From the NCBI RefSeq assembly GCF_027595985.1, contig NC_073305.1, positions 175,013,209 through 175,077,208 of the forward strand: a stretch of 64,000 bases of DNA. Direction: 5' to 3'. This DNA comes from Sorex araneus. Its lineage: Eukaryota > Chordata > Mammalia > Eulipotyphla > Soricidae. Both the position numbers and the translations under genes were made by a program. The notes beneath the pieces are model-generated. The model was given only the letters and a program-made list of their open reading frames with translations. It made no database searches and had not been told where the DNA came from. Shown here one piece after another: positions 63,448-64,000 of this stretch (its first letter is position 1; each line of letters opens with the position of its first letter).

Positions 63448-63789
63448 GTTGGAGCCTTCTTTGAAACTGCCAAAAGGCTTGGTGGAGAGTCCTTTGTGAA
63501 GATGCTCTGGGGCAGGAAGACTGGAGGACCTTGTAACAGGAATTTATCTTTAAAAGTAATGTGGTTTACAAAGCTGTTATCAGTGTGGTTTCACACTTAG
63601 AAATTTCAGCACCACACGCTGCACATGCTATCTTCCCCCTGTCTCTCCTGTGGTGGATTCCTTCTGGAAACCAGTTCTCACTTTCTGTTTGCTTCACCCC
63701 CCCTCCCCGCCCCCCCACAACAGCCTTTTTGTGTCACACCCAGCGTCAATTTGGCCCCCTTTCTGTTTCCTGTAGGCATTTTAATTCCC

Positions 63790-63925
63790 CTACCTTGGTT
63801 CTTTATATCCCACTTATGAGAGAATGTGTCTGTCCCTCTCCTTTGACTAATTTCACTCAGCATTAACTACAATCTCCACATACATCCCTGTAGGGGCAAA
63901 TCGCATGATTTCATCTTTTGAGTTT
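63790..63925 (-). mobile_element. Ancient mammalian L1 ORF2 3' region, antisense
   Basis: CCCACTTATGAGAGAATGTG, CTAATTTCACTCAGCATTAA and GGGGCAAATCGCATGATTTC follow antisense L1 order. Confidence 0.8.
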
Positions 63926-63926
63926 T

Positions 63927-64000
63927 TTTTTTTTGGGGGGGGCGGGGAAAGGGGTCACATCCAACAATGCTTAGGGAGGACTCCTGGCTCTGCACTTGGG
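63927..64000 (-). mobile_element. Type A SINE, antisense, cut by the window end
   Basis: T and G runs then GGTCACATCCAACAATGCTT and CTCCTGGCTCTGCACT. Confidence 0.82.

Larger units (their letters stand above)
47510..64000 (+). other. SASH1: SASH1 intron 1, 5' portion (continues past window)
   Basis: Everything from the exon 1 donor to the window end should be intron 1. I looked for exon 2 (expected to start with DGSLGN and encode a conserved segment) and found no such frame, consistent with the very long first intron known for this gene. Content is SINEs on both strands, L1 fragments, microsatellites and one solo LTR. Confidence 0.75.

Noticed and set aside
47650-64000. Search for SASH1 exon 2 in the rest of the window
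   Set aside because: No frame starting DGSLGN-like after an acceptor was found; intron 1 is expected to be longer than this window.

Overview
This is 64 kb of a mammalian nuclear genome, almost certainly from a shrew (Soricidae, most likely Sorex). The window is dominated by one tRNA-derived SINE family. Its sense-strand signature is a head starting GGGGCTGGAGCGATAGCACA, a B-box-like GGTTCGATTCC, a body ending GTGTGACCCAAAAAGC, and an A-rich tail. I recognise this from memory as the soricid SOR-type SINE; the formal name needs checking against a repeat library. I call it 'type A' and count roughly 140 complete or partial copies, on both strands and of very different ages. No prokaryotic features, CRISPR arrays or operons are present. 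Almost every long reading frame is either a translation of this SINE or of a (TTCC)n/(CTTT)n microsatellite.

One real gene is visible. A CpG island at about 46.42-47.60 kb holds a coding first exon at 47372-47509 (+) with a perfect GT splice donor. Its 46 residues (Glu/Pro-rich start, then [15 protein letters not shown]) match the N-terminus of SASH1, a SAM and SH3 domain scaffold/adaptor protein. The first ~46 kb are therefore upstream intergenic DNA and the last ~16.5 kb are the start of SASH1 intron 1. Exon 2 was not found.

Other repeats: (i) four copies of a mosaic 'type B' SINE that has the type A tRNA-like head but a different body and a non-poly(A) tail, plus two copies of a longer headless relative; (ii) five copies of a shrew L1-type 3' end; (iii) ancient mammalian L1, L2 and MIR fossils; (iv) one solo class II-like LTR (61674-61996, minus) with a perfect 6-bp target duplication; (v) a few short tRNA-like elements resembling ID SINEs; (vi) many long microsatellites, mostly grown from SINE A-tails.

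Layout: 1-10 kb dense SINEs; 10.7-12.0 kb repeat-poor; 12-17 kb SINEs and type B copies; 17.7-19.2 kb repeat-poor; 20-34 kb SINEs with large AAAG/AAGG tracts; 34.6-37.3 kb the longest repeat-poor interval of the upstream region; 37.3-46 kb SINEs; 46.4-47.6 kb SASH1 promoter and exon 1; 47.6-64 kb intron 1 with SINEs, two (AT)n tracts and the solo LTR. I found no convincing undescribed gene system. The best leads are the mosaic SINE and its possible donor, a perfect 19-bp-arm hairpin at 10770-10813, and several unusual SINE insertion histories.
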